Part shown: positions 32,920 through 42,627 of the stretch, one piece after another
How positions within the stretch are numbered: the stretch's first letter is position 1
How the letters are laid out: each line of letters opens with the position of its first letter
Assembly: GCF_004843545.1 (NCBI RefSeq)
Contig: NZ_CP039457.1
Coordinates: 586,501 to 650,500, forward strand
DNA length: 64,000 nt
Origin: Streptococcus pasteurianus
Lineage (GTDB): Bacteria; Bacillota; Bacilli; Lactobacillales; Streptococcaceae
Direction of reading: 5' to 3'
Notes under the pieces: model-generated
Database searches by the model: none
Seen by the model: only the letters and a program-made list of their open reading frames with translations
What the model was told of the DNA's origin: nothing
Translations under genes and position numbers: made by a program

Positions 32920-35079
32920 TTAAATTACACAGCTTTCGCATTGGTTTGAGCCGACTTCATCACCGTCATCGGTAAAGGTACGGATGTAGTAGATTGATTT
33001 AATGCCTTTATTAAAGGCGTAATGGCGCAGGATAGAAAGGTCACGAGTGGTTTGTTTGCTTTGCGTTTTCCATTCATAGAGGCCTTGCGGAATATCGCTG
33101 CGCAGAAAGAGCGTTAGTGACAATCCTTGGTCAACGTGTTCAGTCGCCGCAGCATAAACATCAATGACTTTTCGCATATCCATATCATAAGCAGAAGTGT
33201 AATAAGGAATAGTATCTGTAGATAAACCAGCAGCTGGGTAATAAATCTTACCAATTTTCTTTTCCTGACGTTCCTCAATACGTTGCGTAATCGGGTGAAG
33301 TGACGCAGAAACATCATTAATGTAAGAAATAGAACCATTTGGAGCAACTGCTAGACGATTTTGGTGGTAAAGTCCGTCTGTCATCACAGCATCGCGGAGC
33401 TTAGCCCAATCTTCACCACTAGGAATAAAATGTTCTGCAAAGAGTTCTTTCACACGGTCAGATTTTGGGACAAATTCACCTGTAATGTATTTATCAAAAT
33501 AGCTTCCGTCAGCGTATTTTGAGTTTTCAAACCCTACAAATGTTTGCTTGCGTTCACGAGCGATATGATTTGATTCCACCAAAGTCCAATAATTCATTAA
33601 CATAAAGTAAATATTGGTAAATTCAATGGATTCTGGGCTACCATAATGAATGTGATGTTGAGCTAGGAAAGTATGAAGCCCCATAGCACCAAGTCCAAAG
33701 GTATGCGCTTGTTCGTTGCCATGCTTGATTGTTGGCACAGCTTCAATAGATGAGGTGTCCGAAACAAAGGTCAAGGCGCGTGTCATAGCTTTGATAGAAC
33801 GTCCAAAATCAGGTGAAGTCATCATATTAACCACATTTGTTGAGCCCAAATTACATGAAATATCAGTTCCCATTTTGACAAATTCTTGAGCGTCGTTAAT
33901 CACGCTAGGGGTTTGAACCTGAAGCACTTCTGAACAAAGATTTGACATGATAATTTTACCGTCAATTGGATTGGTACGATTAGCTGTATCAATATTGACC
34001 ACGTAAGGGTAACCAGATTCTTGTTGTAATTTTGAAATTTCAGTTTCCAAATCACGTGCTCTAATTTTGGTTTTGACGATATTTGGATTAGCAACCATTT
34101 TGTCATATTCAGCCGTAATATCAACATAGCTATAAGGTACGCCGTATTCACGCTCAACACTATATGGGCTAAAGAGATACATCTCTTCGTTATTGCGAGC
34201 TAATTCGTAAAATTTATCAGGCACAGTGATACCAAGTGAGAGAGTTTTGACACGGATTTTTTCGTCAGCATTCTCTTTTTTTGTTGATAGAAACGCCATG
34301 ATATCTGGGTGGAAAACATCAAGGTAAACAGCACCAGCCCCTTGACGTTGCCCCAGTTGGTTAGAATATGAAAAACTATCTTCAAAGAGCTTCATGACAG
34401 GAACAACACCAGAAGCTGCCCCTTCATAACCCTTGATAGGAGCACCAGCCTCACGCAGATTTGAAAGACTGATACCAACACCCCCACCGATACGGGACAA
34501 TTGTAGCGCTGAATTAATAGAACGCCCAATCGAATTCATGTCGTCAGTTACTGAAATGAGAAAACAAGAGACAAATTCACCACGGCGACTACGACCAGCA
34601 TTTAAAAAGGAAGGTGTAGCAGGCTGATAGCGTTGATGAATCATTTCAGTTGCCAAATCACGTGCCAATTCTTCATTACCGTCAGCAAAATAAAGGGCAT
34701 TAAAAAGAATACGGTCTTCAATGCTTTCCAGATAATGTTTACCGTCATTTGTCTTTAAAGCATATTGCTGATAAAACTTATAGGCGGCCATGAAAGATTT
34801 AAAACGAAAGCCTTGTGCTTGCAAATCCTTAGCCACAGTCTCAATAAAATCTGGCGTATACTTGTTGATAAATTCTGACTCGATATAATCATTATCAATC
34901 AAATAGTTGATTTTATCGATAATCGTGTCAAAAGTCATTGAATATGGAATGACATTTTCACGAAAGAAAGCTTTAAGGGCTTCTTTATCTTTATTCAGGG
35001 GAATTTGTCCATTCACAGGACGGTTAATTTCATTATTAAGGCGAAAATAAGAAACATCGCCGAGATTTTTAAGACTCAT
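32920..35079 (-). CDS. nrdE: Class Ib ribonucleotide reductase, alpha (catalytic) subunit
   Basis: Reduces ribonucleoside diphosphates to deoxy forms. 719 residues. N-terminal MSLKNLGDVSYFRLNNE; catalytic Cys in VSCFLISVTDDMNSIG near 173; NLCSEVLQ near 382 with the N-x-C-x-E radical site; C-terminal NQCESCVI with the NrdH-reducible Cys pair. It lacks the ATP-cone, as expected of class Ib. Start at 35079 agrees with homologues, yet the nearest Shine-Dalgarno (AAAGGAG, 35125-35119) is 39 bases away; a ten-codon frame (ATG 35101 to TAA 35069) overlaps the start and a TTG at 35094 is another option. Confidence 0.94.
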   Translation of the reverse strand: MSLKNLGDVSYFRLNNEINRPVNGQIPLNKDKEALKAFFRENVIPYSMTFDTIIDKINYLIDNDYIESEFINKYTPDFIETVAKDLQAQGFRFKSFMAAYKFYQQYALKTNDGKHYLESIEDRILFNALYFADGNEELARDLATEMIHQRYQPATPSFLNAGRSRRGEFVSCFLISVTDDMNSIGRSINSALQLSRIGGGVGISLSNLREAGAPIKGYEGAASGVVPVMKLFEDSFSYSNQLGQRQGAGAVYLDVFHPDIMAFLSTKKENADEKIRVKTLSLGITVPDKFYELARNNEEMYLFSPYSVEREYGVPYSYVDITAEYDKMVANPNIVKTKIRARDLETEISKLQQESGYPYVVNIDTANRTNPIDGKIIMSNLCSEVLQVQTPSVINDAQEFVKMGTDISCNLGSTNVVNMMTSPDFGRSIKAMTRALTFVSDTSSIEAVPTIKHGNEQAHTFGLGAMGLHTFLAQHHIHYGSPESIEFTNIYFMLMNYWTLVESNHIARERKQTFVGFENSKYADGSYFDKYITGEFVPKSDRVKELFAEHFIPSGEDWAKLRDAVMTDGLYHQNRLAVAPNGSISYINDVSASLHPITQRIEERQEKKIGKIYYPAAGLSTDTIPYYTSAYDMDMRKVIDVYAAATEHVDQGLSLTLFLRSDIPQGLYEWKTQSKQTTRDLSILRHYAFNKGIKSIYYIRTFTDDGDEVGSNQCESCVI

Positions 35080-35150
35080 AAAGTAAGATACCAACGCTCA
35101 TTAATTGAAGTGTGGTAACTCCTTTCTAATTTTAATTTAATATAGAAGGT

Positions 35151-35378
35151 TTAGATAATTTCTTTTAATTTTGCAGGTTGAAAGCCAGAAAAAATAATGT
35201 CACCTGCTTTAATGACTGGCGCAGCAGAGAAGCCAAGGTCTTTTACATAATCAATCATCTCAGGACGTTCGTCGATGTTGATTTCTTGGTAATCAGCTCC
35301 CTCTTTATCCAAGAGTTTTTTTGTCATTTTACACTGCATACAGTTATTTTTTGAAAAAATTGTGATTTTATTAGCCAT
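35151..35378 (-). CDS. nrdH: NrdH redoxin (glutaredoxin-like)
   Basis: Small thiol carrier that reduces NrdE. 75 residues with the redox motif CMQC (residues 13-16, in KNNCMQCKMTKKLL) and SAAPVIKAGDIIFSGF near 52, the NrdH cis-Pro region. Start ATG at 35378 with AGGAGG. First gene of nrdHEF. Confidence 0.95.
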   Translation of the reverse strand: MANKITIFSKNNCMQCKMTKKLLDKEGADYQEINIDERPEMIDYVKDLGFSAAPVIKAGDIIFSGFQPAKLKEII

Positions 35379-35476
35379 TAGGGCATCCTCCTAAAAAATA
35401 TTTCCTTATGGGAAACTCAATGCTAATTTAGAATAACCAAAATTAGTCAAAAAAGCAAGAAAAATCTCTCGAAAAA

Positions 35477-35524
35477 ACACAATATGTAGTATTTAAAAAT
35501 GATATAACACACAAAATATTGTAA
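35477..35524. promoter_or_regulatory. Pair of NrdR-like boxes
   Basis: ACACAATATGTAGTAT (35477-35492) and ACACAAAATATTGTAA (35509-35524) resemble the NrdR box, with centres 32 bp (three helical turns) apart, the usual NrdR spacing. They lie about 100 bases before nrdH. A minus-strand TTGTGT-17-TACTAC could place the nrd promoter inside them. Confidence 0.65.
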
Positions 35525-35602
35525 AATCAAGCTTTTTAGAAATGCTAAAGTTTTATATTATATGATATGTCATAAAACCTAACACGATATTATAGGTTGT
35601 AC

Positions 35603-35631
35603 TTGACTAAATATTCTGAAAGCTGTATAAT
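35603..35631 (+). promoter_or_regulatory. acnA promoter with CodY-like box in the spacer
   Basis: TTGACT (35603-35608), 17-base spacer, TATAAT (35626-35631). AATATTCTGAAAGCT (35610-35624) inside the spacer matches 12 of 15 positions of the CodY consensus. An inverted repeat TATGA-TATG-TCATA lies upstream near 35561. Confidence 0.65.
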
Positions 35632-35663
35632 TAAAAAAATTTATTATATTTCGGGGGTTGTAC

Positions 35664-38327
35664 ATGACAGAATTTTTATCAAAGTTTTCCTTAAAAGATA
35701 GTGAGTATTCGTATTTTAATCTTGAAGAAGCGGTTTCACATTATGGAGGAGATATCAAGAAAATCCCTTACACTATTCGTATATTACTTGAAAGTTTACT
35801 CAGAAAGTATGACGGTGTAGATGTTACAAAAAATCACATTGAAAATTTAGCAACTTACAATCCTAAAAAAACAGGCGGAGAAGTTCCGTTCAAACCAAGT
35901 CGTGTCATCTTACAAGATTTTACAGGCGTTCCTGTTGTTGTTGACCTTGCATCAATGCGTGATGCCATTGTTACCAATGGTGGAGATGCTGAACTTATTA
36001 ATCCAGACATTCCAGTTGATTTGGTTATTGATCACAGTGTCCAAGTCGATTTCTTTGGCTGTGACACAGCTTTAGAAGATAATATTAACCTTGAATTTAA
36101 ACGTAACAATGAACGCTATGAATTTTTGAAATGGGCAGAAAAATCGTTTGATAACTACCGTGCGGTGCCACCTGCAACTGGTATCATTCACCAAGTTAAC
36201 ATTGAATTCCTTAGTGATGTTGTCATTGAAAAAGAAGGCATGCTTTATCCAGACTCAATGTTTGGTACTGATAGTCACACAACAATGATTAACGGTATTG
36301 GTGTCCTTGGTTGGGGTGTCGGAGGTATCGAAGCAGAAGCAGCAATGCTTGGTGAAGCATCGTTCTTTCCAGTTCCAGAAGTTATCGGTGTTCGTTTGAC
36401 AGGTAAACTTCCTAAAATTGCCACCGCTACCGATTTAGCTCTTAAAGTGACACAAGTTCTTCGTCAAGAAAAAGTTGTTGGTAAATTCGTTGAATATTTT
36501 GGTGATGGTTTATCAAATCTTAGCCTTGCCGAACGTGCCACCGTTGCCAATATGGCACCAGAATACGGTGCAACTTGCGGCTATTTCCCAATTGATGATG
36601 AAACGCTCAATTATATGCGTTTAACAAACCGTAAAGAAGACCATATTGCTTTAACAAAAGAATATGTCAAACACAATAATCTTTTTTACGACCCAGAGCA
36701 TCAAGCGGAATACACTAAAGTCGTTGAAATTGATTTATCAACAATTTCACCAAGTATTTCTGGACCAAAACGTCCACAAGATTTGATTGATTTGACACAA
36801 GCCAAACAAACTTTCCAAGAAAGCTTAGTTCGTGAAGCTGGTGTTCAAGGCTTTGGTTTGACAGCTGATGAAATCAATAAAAAAGCAACCGTTCATTTTG
36901 ATGACCAAGATATTAAGATTCAAACAGGACATGTGGCTATCGCAGCTATCACATCATGTACAAATACCTCAAACCCTTACGTCTTGATGTCAGCTGGTTT
37001 GCTTGCGAAAAATGCTGTTGAACGTGGCTTGCGCGTAGCTCCAACAGTTAAAACATCACTTGCTCCAGGGTCTAAGGTGGTTACAGGTTACCTACGTAAT
37101 TCTGGTTTGCAAACTTACTTAGATACACTTGGCTTTAACATTGTCGGTTATGGTTGTACGACATGTATCGGTAACTCAGGTAGCCTTCGTCCAGAAGTGG
37201 CAGAAGCTATTACAGAGACAGACTTGTTAGTATCTGCTGTTTTATCAGGTAATCGTAACTTTGAAGGACGTGTCAATCCGCTTGTCAAAGCAAACTTTCT
37301 TGCTAGCCCACCACTTGTTGTGGCATATGCACTTGCTGGAAATACAAATATTGATTTAACAACAGAACCACTTGGTTTTGATCAAAATAATGCACCTGTT
37401 TATCTTAAAGACATCATGCCAACCAATGATGAAGTGGCAGAATATGTCAATAAATACGTGACACGTGAATTGTTCGAACAAGAATATGAACATGTCTTTA
37501 CAGACAGTGAAAAATGGAATCAAATTCCAACAGAAGAAAGTAAGATTTACCGTTGGAATGAATCGTCAACTTATATTCAAAATCCACCATATTTTGACAA
37601 GCTAGGTGATGATTTAGCAATTAAGCCATTGAGAAATCTTAAGCCATTAGCCAAATTTGGTGATAGTGTGACAACTGACCACATTTCACCTGCTGGTAAT
37701 ATTGCTAAAAATAGCCCAGCTGCTAAGTATTTAGATAATCGTGGTGTTGATTACGTTGACTTCAACTCATATGGTAGCCGTCGTGGTAATCACGAAGTCA
37801 TGATGCGTGGAACATTTGCCAATATTCGTATCCAAAACCAATTAGCGGACGGTAAAATTGGCGGTTACACAAAATACAACGGCGAAATCATGCCAATTTA
37901 TGACGCTGCTATGCATTATAAAGAAGATAATGTCGATACTTTAGTCATTGCAGGTAAAGATTATGGTATGGGATCTAGTCGCGACTGGGCTGCCAAAGGT
38001 TCTAACCTTCTTGGGGTTAAAGCTGTTTTGGCTGAAAGTTTTGAACGTATTCACCGCTCAAATCTTGTCATGATGGGTGTACTACCATTGCAATTCTTAG
38101 AAGGTGATACAGCAGAAAGCCTTGGTTTAACTGGTCTTGAAACATACGATATTAATCTTTCAGAAAATCCTGGTATTCACGATATTATTGATGTTGTAGC
38201 TCGTGATGACTCAGGTGAAAAACACTTTAAAGCCATGCTACGTTTTGATGCCGACGCTGACATTCGTTACTATAAAAACGGCGGTATCTTACCAATGGTT
38301 GTTAGAAAGAAATTGGAGGAAGCGTAA
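35664..38327 (+). CDS. acnA: Aconitate hydratase
   Basis: Iron-sulfur enzyme that isomerises citrate to isocitrate. 887 residues, AcnA/IRP1 type. Cluster cysteines: [10 protein letters not shown] near residue 434 and [10 protein letters not shown] near 500/503; substrate loop [23 protein letters not shown] near 205; C-terminal swivel domain with [14 protein letters not shown] near 769. Start ATG at 35664 with GGGGGT; TTG at 35658 overlaps the ribosome site. First gene of an acnA-citZ-icd operon that makes 2-oxoglutarate for glutamate. Confidence 0.96.
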   Translation: MTEFLSKFSLKDSEYSYFNLEEAVSHYGGDIKKIPYTIRILLESLLRKYDGVDVTKNHIENLATYNPKKTGGEVPFKPSRVILQDFTGVPVVVDLASMRDAIVTNGGDAELINPDIPVDLVIDHSVQVDFFGCDTALEDNINLEFKRNNERYEFLKWAEKSFDNYRAVPPATGIIHQVNIEFLSDVVIEKEGMLYPDSMFGTDSHTTMINGIGVLGWGVGGIEAEAAMLGEASFFPVPEVIGVRLTGKLPKIATATDLALKVTQVLRQEKVVGKFVEYFGDGLSNLSLAERATVANMAPEYGATCGYFPIDDETLNYMRLTNRKEDHIALTKEYVKHNNLFYDPEHQAEYTKVVEIDLSTISPSISGPKRPQDLIDLTQAKQTFQESLVREAGVQGFGLTADEINKKATVHFDDQDIKIQTGHVAIAAITSCTNTSNPYVLMSAGLLAKNAVERGLRVAPTVKTSLAPGSKVVTGYLRNSGLQTYLDTLGFNIVGYGCTTCIGNSGSLRPEVAEAITETDLLVSAVLSGNRNFEGRVNPLVKANFLASPPLVVAYALAGNTNIDLTTEPLGFDQNNAPVYLKDIMPTNDEVAEYVNKYVTRELFEQEYEHVFTDSEKWNQIPTEESKIYRWNESSTYIQNPPYFDKLGDDLAIKPLRNLKPLAKFGDSVTTDHISPAGNIAKNSPAAKYLDNRGVDYVDFNSYGSRRGNHEVMMRGTFANIRIQNQLADGKIGGYTKYNGEIMPIYDAAMHYKEDNVDTLVIAGKDYGMGSSRDWAAKGSNLLGVKAVLAESFERIHRSNLVMMGVLPLQFLEGDTAESLGLTGLETYDINLSENPGIHDIIDVVARDDSGEKHFKAMLRFDADADIRYYKNGGILPMVVRKKLEEA

Positions 38328-38330
38328 TCT

Positions 38331-39449
38331 ATGACAGGAGGAAGCGGATTAAAAGATTTAATAGCTTGTAATACCTATATTAGTTCAATTATTGATGACA
38401 ATTTATCCTACGCAGGTTATAATATTTCTGAATTAATGGATAACGATGCTAGTTTTGAAGAAGTGATTTACCTTCTTTGGAATTTGCATTTGCCAAATAG
38501 AGCAGAGCTTGGTAGTTTTGTGAAAGAACTTCGTGAAAATTATGCTATCAGCGATGCGGTTGAACAATGCATTATGATTCAGTCGCGCAGCCATTTGCAC
38601 CCAATGAGCGTGCTTCGTTCAACAGTTAGTTTGCTTGGTGTGTATAATGTCAATGCTGAAGATAGTTCTGAAGAAGCAACATATGAACAATCTATTCAAT
38701 TAATGGCTAAAATGCCAACTATTATTGCAATTTTTGCGCGTTTACGTGACGGGAAAACACCAGTTGCCCCACGTGAAGATTTAGGATTTGCAGCGAATTT
38801 CCTTTATATGTTAAACGGCGAAGAACCAACACCATTGCAAGTGAAAGCTTTAAATCGTGCCTTGGTTTTACACGCTGACCATGAATTAAATGCGTCAACA
38901 TTCGCAGCGCGTGTTTGTGCGTCAACATTGGCTGATATTTATTCTTGTGTGACAACTGCAATTGGTACGCTTAAAGGACCACTTCACGGTGGTGCTAATG
39001 AACGTGTCTTTGACATGTTAACTGAAATTCGTGAAATGGGTGATACCAAAGCGTATTTGAAAGAAAAATTGGATTCGCAAGAAAAAATCATGGGCTTTGG
39101 TCACCGTGTTTATAAAACACAAGACCCACGTGAAAAATATTTGCGTGAAATGGCACAAGCTCTTACCGAAGGTACTGAAAACGAAGTGTGGTTCAACTTG
39201 TCACGTGAAATTGAAGATTACATGAAACACACTAAAGGGCTTATCCCAAATGTCGATTTCTATTCGGCAACAGTTTACCATGTTCTTGGTATTGATAGCT
39301 CGATTTTTACCCTTATTTTTGCAATGAGCCGTGTATCAGGCTGGATTGCTCATATTCAAGAACAACAAAAAAATAACAAATTGATTCGACCACGTTCTCA
39401 TTATACTGGAGAGCTCGGTTTGAAATACACACCACTTGAAGAACGCTAA
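38331..39449 (+). CDS. citZ: Citrate synthase
   Basis: Joins acetyl-CoA and oxaloacetate. 372 residues, Gram-positive type II. Catalytic residues are visible in [15 protein letters not shown] near 187, [15 protein letters not shown] near 218, [17 protein letters not shown] near 256 and the Asp of [15 protein letters not shown] near 311. Starts three bases after acnA, with GGAGG at 38315. Confidence 0.95.
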   Translation: MTGGSGLKDLIACNTYISSIIDDNLSYAGYNISELMDNDASFEEVIYLLWNLHLPNRAELGSFVKELRENYAISDAVEQCIMIQSRSHLHPMSVLRSTVSLLGVYNVNAEDSSEEATYEQSIQLMAKMPTIIAIFARLRDGKTPVAPREDLGFAANFLYMLNGEEPTPLQVKALNRALVLHADHELNASTFAARVCASTLADIYSCVTTAIGTLKGPLHGGANERVFDMLTEIREMGDTKAYLKEKLDSQEKIMGFGHRVYKTQDPREKYLREMAQALTEGTENEVWFNLSREIEDYMKHTKGLIPNVDFYSATVYHVLGIDSSIFTLIFAMSRVSGWIAHIQEQQKNNKLIRPRSHYTGELGLKYTPLEER

Positions 39450-39477
39450 AAAGCCTTAGAAAGGAAAAACGAGAAAA

Positions 39478-40653
39478 ATGGCAGATAAAATCATTTTAGA
39501 AAATGGTCACTTGACTGTTTCTAACAATCCAATTATTCCTTTTATTGAAGGGGATGGTGTTGGACGTGACATTTGGAAAAATGCGCGTGCTGTCTTTGAT
39601 GCAGCGATTGATAAAGCTTACCAAGGTCAGAAAAAAATTGAATGGTTTGAGCTTTTAGCTGGTAAAAAAGCGCATGAAGCAACAGGAGAATGGTTACCAG
39701 AAGCAACTCTTGAAACGATTAAAGAAGATTTGGTCGCTATCAAAGGTCCACTAGAAACACCAGTTGGTGGTGGAATTCGTTCACTAAATGTTGCCCTTCG
39801 TCAAGAATTGGATTTATACGCTTGTGTGCGTCCTGTTCGTTATTTTAAAGGGATTGAAAGCCCACTTAAAGAACCAGAAAAAACAAGCATTACTATTTTC
39901 CGTGAAAATACGGAAGATATTTATGCAGGTATCGAGTGGAATGCTGGCACAGAAGAAGTGAAAAAAGTCATTGATTTCTTGCAAACTGAAATGTCTGTCA
40001 GCAAGATTCGTTTTCCTGAAACAAGTAGTATCGGAATCAAACCAATCTCACAAGAAGGTAGTGAACGTTTGATTCGCTCTGCGATTGAATACGCTCTTGC
40101 TAATAATTTGACTAAAGTCACTCTTGTTCACAAAGGAAATATTCAAAAGTTCACAGAAGGTGGCTTCCGTAGCTGGGGTTATGACCTTGCAAAACGTGAA
40201 TACGCTGATGAATTAGCCAGCGGAAAATTGGTGATTAATGACATTATTGCTGATAATTTCTTGCAACAAATTTTGCTTAATCCTGAAAAATTTGATGTTG
40301 TGGCTTTGACAAACCTCAATGGTGACTATGCTAGTGATGCCCTTGCTGCCCAAGTTGGTGGTATTGGAATCTCACCAGGTGCCAATATCAACTATTTAAC
40401 AGGTCACGCTATTTTTGAAGCAACACACGGAACTGCACCAGATATTGCTGGTAAAGACATTGCCAATCCATGCTCTGTTCTTTTGTCTGGTTGCATGTTG
40501 TTTGATTACATTGGTTGGACAGAAGTAGCTAGTTTAATCACAGCAGCGATTGAAAAAACATTTGCACAAGGTCAATTTACAGCTGATTTGGCGCAAGAAA
40601 AAGTAGCTTGCTCAACAAGTGGATTTGCAGCAAAGCTTATTGAAAATTTGTAA
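39478..40653 (+). CDS. icd: NADP-type isocitrate dehydrogenase
   Basis: Oxidative decarboxylation of isocitrate to 2-oxoglutarate. 391 residues, a little shorter than the Bacillus enzyme. [14 protein letters not shown] near 20, isocitrate loop [21 protein letters not shown] near 104, [12 protein letters not shown] near 143, [19 protein letters not shown] near 257 with metal Asp, and [14 protein letters not shown] near 319. NADP preference is inferred from family. Ends the operon; terminator at 40660. No 2-oxoglutarate dehydrogenase is seen, as usual for streptococci with this half-cycle. Confidence 0.94.
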   Translation: MADKIILENGHLTVSNNPIIPFIEGDGVGRDIWKNARAVFDAAIDKAYQGQKKIEWFELLAGKKAHEATGEWLPEATLETIKEDLVAIKGPLETPVGGGIRSLNVALRQELDLYACVRPVRYFKGIESPLKEPEKTSITIFRENTEDIYAGIEWNAGTEEVKKVIDFLQTEMSVSKIRFPETSSIGIKPISQEGSERLIRSAIEYALANNLTKVTLVHKGNIQKFTEGGFRSWGYDLAKREYADELASGKLVINDIIADNFLQQILLNPEKFDVVALTNLNGDYASDALAAQVGGIGISPGANINYLTGHAIFEATHGTAPDIAGKDIANPCSVLLSGCMLFDYIGWTEVASLITAAIEKTFAQGQFTADLAQEKVACSTSGFAAKLIENL

Positions 40654-40659
40654 AACAAT

Positions 40660-40690
40660 AACCTAGAACACGTCTTGTTCTAGGTTTTTT
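40660..40690 (+). terminator. Terminator after icd
   Basis: AACCTAGAACA-CGTCT-TGTTCTAGGTT with a six-T run; the run passes directly into the next extended -10 (TGATATAAT). Confidence 0.92.
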
Positions 40691-40698
40691 GATATAAT
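40690..40698 (+). promoter_or_regulatory. Extended -10 promoter fused to the icd terminator
   Basis: TGA then TATAAT (40693-40698) beginning on the last T of the terminator; 34 bases before the ATG. No -35. Confidence 0.6.
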
Positions 40699-40732
40699 GA
40701 AAATAGTTTGAATTTTAGAAGGTTGGAGTTTT

Positions 40733-41536
40733 ATGACATATTCATTGGCAGACATTATCTTTTTGTTTTTTATTTATTCGTTTGTAGGCTGGCTTTGGGA
40801 GACGGTTTATTGTTCGATTAAGGATAAGAAGTTTGCTTATCGTGGTTTTTTAGTGGGACCGTATTGTCCAGTTTATGGCTTTGCAGTGACAACGGTTTTA
40901 CTAGCGACAGAGCCGTTTCAGAGCAATATTTTATGGCTGTTCTTGAGTGGTTTGCTTGTAGCAACAGCATTTGAATATGTTGCAGGTTGGTTGCTAGAAA
41001 CGGTCTTTCATATGAAATTATGGGACTACAGTCAGGAGTTTGGTAATATTCAGGGACGTATTGCACCGCGGATATCACTTTTCTGGGGATTTGGAATTGT
41101 TGTTCTCGTTAAATTTATTCAACCAGGAGTGATGGGGCTAATTAATCACCTGAATGATTGGTTAGCATTAGGTATTGTTGTTGTGATGACTGCAGATTTG
41201 ATTTGGACAGTTGTCGATACGGTGAAATTCCAACAAGCTGCTACTGCTTTTGAAAAATACGTTCGTGCCGAGCAAGAAAAATTACGCGAATCAGTACGAA
41301 CAGAAGTTGGTGATTTAACACAGCAAGCTGAAGTCTTTAGCAAACGTTTGGAAAATTTACGACTTCACATCAATGAAACCTTGAGAGAAAAAGGAATCGA
41401 GCCATTCCGTTTCAATCAACGTCGTATGCTTAGAAACTATAAGAATTTCCGATTAACAACAGCGCCATTCTTAAACGAAATTCGCAAACAAACAGCTGCC
41501 TTAAAAGAAAAACGTAATGAGAAAAACAATCATTAA
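40733..41536 (+). CDS. Membrane protein of the CmpB-like ABC_trans family (PF06541 type)
   Basis: 267 residues. The start YSLADIIFLFFIYSFVGWLWE and RGFLVGPYCPVYGFAV near 39 are the signature of the putative type IV ABC-transporter/CmpB family. About five membrane segments fill residues 5-160 (FIYSFVGWLWE, PVYGFAVTTVLL, NILWLFLSGLLVATAFEY, ISLFWGFGIVVLV, WLALGIVVVMTADLIW), and the last 100 residues are a charged, probably coiled-coil cytosolic tail (FEKYVRAEQEKLRESVRTEV). No ATPase partner is adjacent; function unknown. Ribosome site AAGGTTGGAG. Confidence 0.8.
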   Translation: MTYSLADIIFLFFIYSFVGWLWETVYCSIKDKKFAYRGFLVGPYCPVYGFAVTTVLLATEPFQSNILWLFLSGLLVATAFEYVAGWLLETVFHMKLWDYSQEFGNIQGRIAPRISLFWGFGIVVLVKFIQPGVMGLINHLNDWLALGIVVVMTADLIWTVVDTVKFQQAATAFEKYVRAEQEKLRESVRTEVGDLTQQAEVFSKRLENLRLHINETLREKGIEPFRFNQRRMLRNYKNFRLTTAPFLNEIRKQTAALKEKRNEKNNH

Positions 41537-41542
41537 GATAAT

Positions 41543-41587
41543 AAAAGCACCCTAACGGTGAGAATTCATCTCGCTAGGGTGCTTTTT
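41543..41587 (+). terminator. Strong terminator after CmpB-like gene
   Basis: AAAAGCACCCTA/TAGGGTGCTTTT 12-bp perfect stem with a nested GTGAGA..TCTCGC-like inner arm and T tract. Confidence 0.92.
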
Positions 41588-41755
41588 ACGTCATGTCAAT
41601 GTTTTAGTTACTATGAGGTTGGAAACGTATTTTTAGAATTGACAATGACTAGTCAAATAGCTAATTACATTACTGATTATACACGATTAATAAAGAGAAA
41701 AAAGTTTTTTGTAACTATTTGAAAATAAATGAAAAAAATTCTTTTAAAAAAGAGC

Positions 41756-41786
41756 TTGACCTGGAACGCGTTTCATAAATTATACT
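41756..41786 (+). promoter_or_regulatory. Promoter with LacI-type operator
   Basis: TTGACC (41756-41761) and TATACT (41781-41786, 19-base spacer; TTATAC gives 18). The palindrome TGGAACGCGTTTCA (41762-41775) fills the spacer. It looks like a LacI/GalR operator but has a GC rather than CG centre. Likely autoregulation by the LacI gene of this operon. Confidence 0.65.
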
Positions 41787-41817
41787 TTAGTCAAATCAAA
41801 CAAGCGAGGTAAAAAAG

Positions 41818-42627
41818 ATGATTAAACGTATTTTTTCAGACATGGATGGAACGCTTCTTGACAATACTGGCGCAGTTTCAGAGGAAAATGTTTCTCTGAT
41901 TAAATCAGCTGGCATTCCGATGACCTTGGTATCAGCTCGTGCTCCAATGGAAATGATGGCAGCGATTAAAAAATTAGATTTGACGGGTGCGCAAGTTAGC
42001 TTTAATGGTGGTTTGATCTATCTTGTTGAAGGTGGTCGTATCCTTCCGATTCACAGTCAACCAATAGCAAAAGGAGATGTTCATACTCTTCTTGGCGCGA
42101 TTCATGAGAAATTTCCAGAGGTCAGTTTGTCATACTATGATTTGCATAAATGGTATTGTCATGAGATTGACAAAGGAATTCTCTTTGAGCAGAAGCTTAC
42201 GCAACAAAAGCCGACACGAACAATGCTGCTCAGCCATTTCTTAAAACCCAAAAAAGAGATTTATAAGTTAATGATGATTGTCTTTGATGAGAAAGCGTTA
42301 ACAAATCTACAAGAATTTGTGCTATCATTAGGGATAGATACGGTTGCGGTGCAGCAATCAGGAAATCATTATTTGGAAATCACTCATGCGGCGGCTAAGA
42401 AGTCAGCTGGTATTGATTATATCATGCAAAAAGAAGCTTTGAGCGAGGGAGAAACTGCGGTTTTTGGCGATGGGCACAATGATTTGCCAATGTTTGAACG
42501 GACGAGTTTTCCAATTGCAATGGCAAATGCTAGCCCAGATGTGATTGCCCAAGCTAAATTTATCACATTGGTTAACCAGTGCAATGGTGTTGGTTATGGA
42601 ATTCATAAATTTTTGAGGAATGTTTAA
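41818..42627 (+). CDS. Cof-type HAD phosphatase
   Basis: 269-residue HAD-IIB hydrolase: motif I DMDGTLLDNTG near residue 8, motif II LVSARAP near 38, motif III Lys in AAAKKSAGIDYI near 195, motif IV FGDGHNDLPMFE near 219. Substrates in the family are sugar phosphates or related metabolites. Ribosome site GCGAGGT. First gene of a three-gene unit with the LacI regulator starting on the base after its stop. Confidence 0.87.
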   Translation: MIKRIFSDMDGTLLDNTGAVSEENVSLIKSAGIPMTLVSARAPMEMMAAIKKLDLTGAQVSFNGGLIYLVEGGRILPIHSQPIAKGDVHTLLGAIHEKFPEVSLSYYDLHKWYCHEIDKGILFEQKLTQQKPTRTMLLSHFLKPKKEIYKLMMIVFDEKALTNLQEFVLSLGIDTVAVQQSGNHYLEITHAAAKKSAGIDYIMQKEALSEGETAVFGDGHNDLPMFERTSFPIAMANASPDVIAQAKFITLVNQCNGVGYGIHKFLRNV

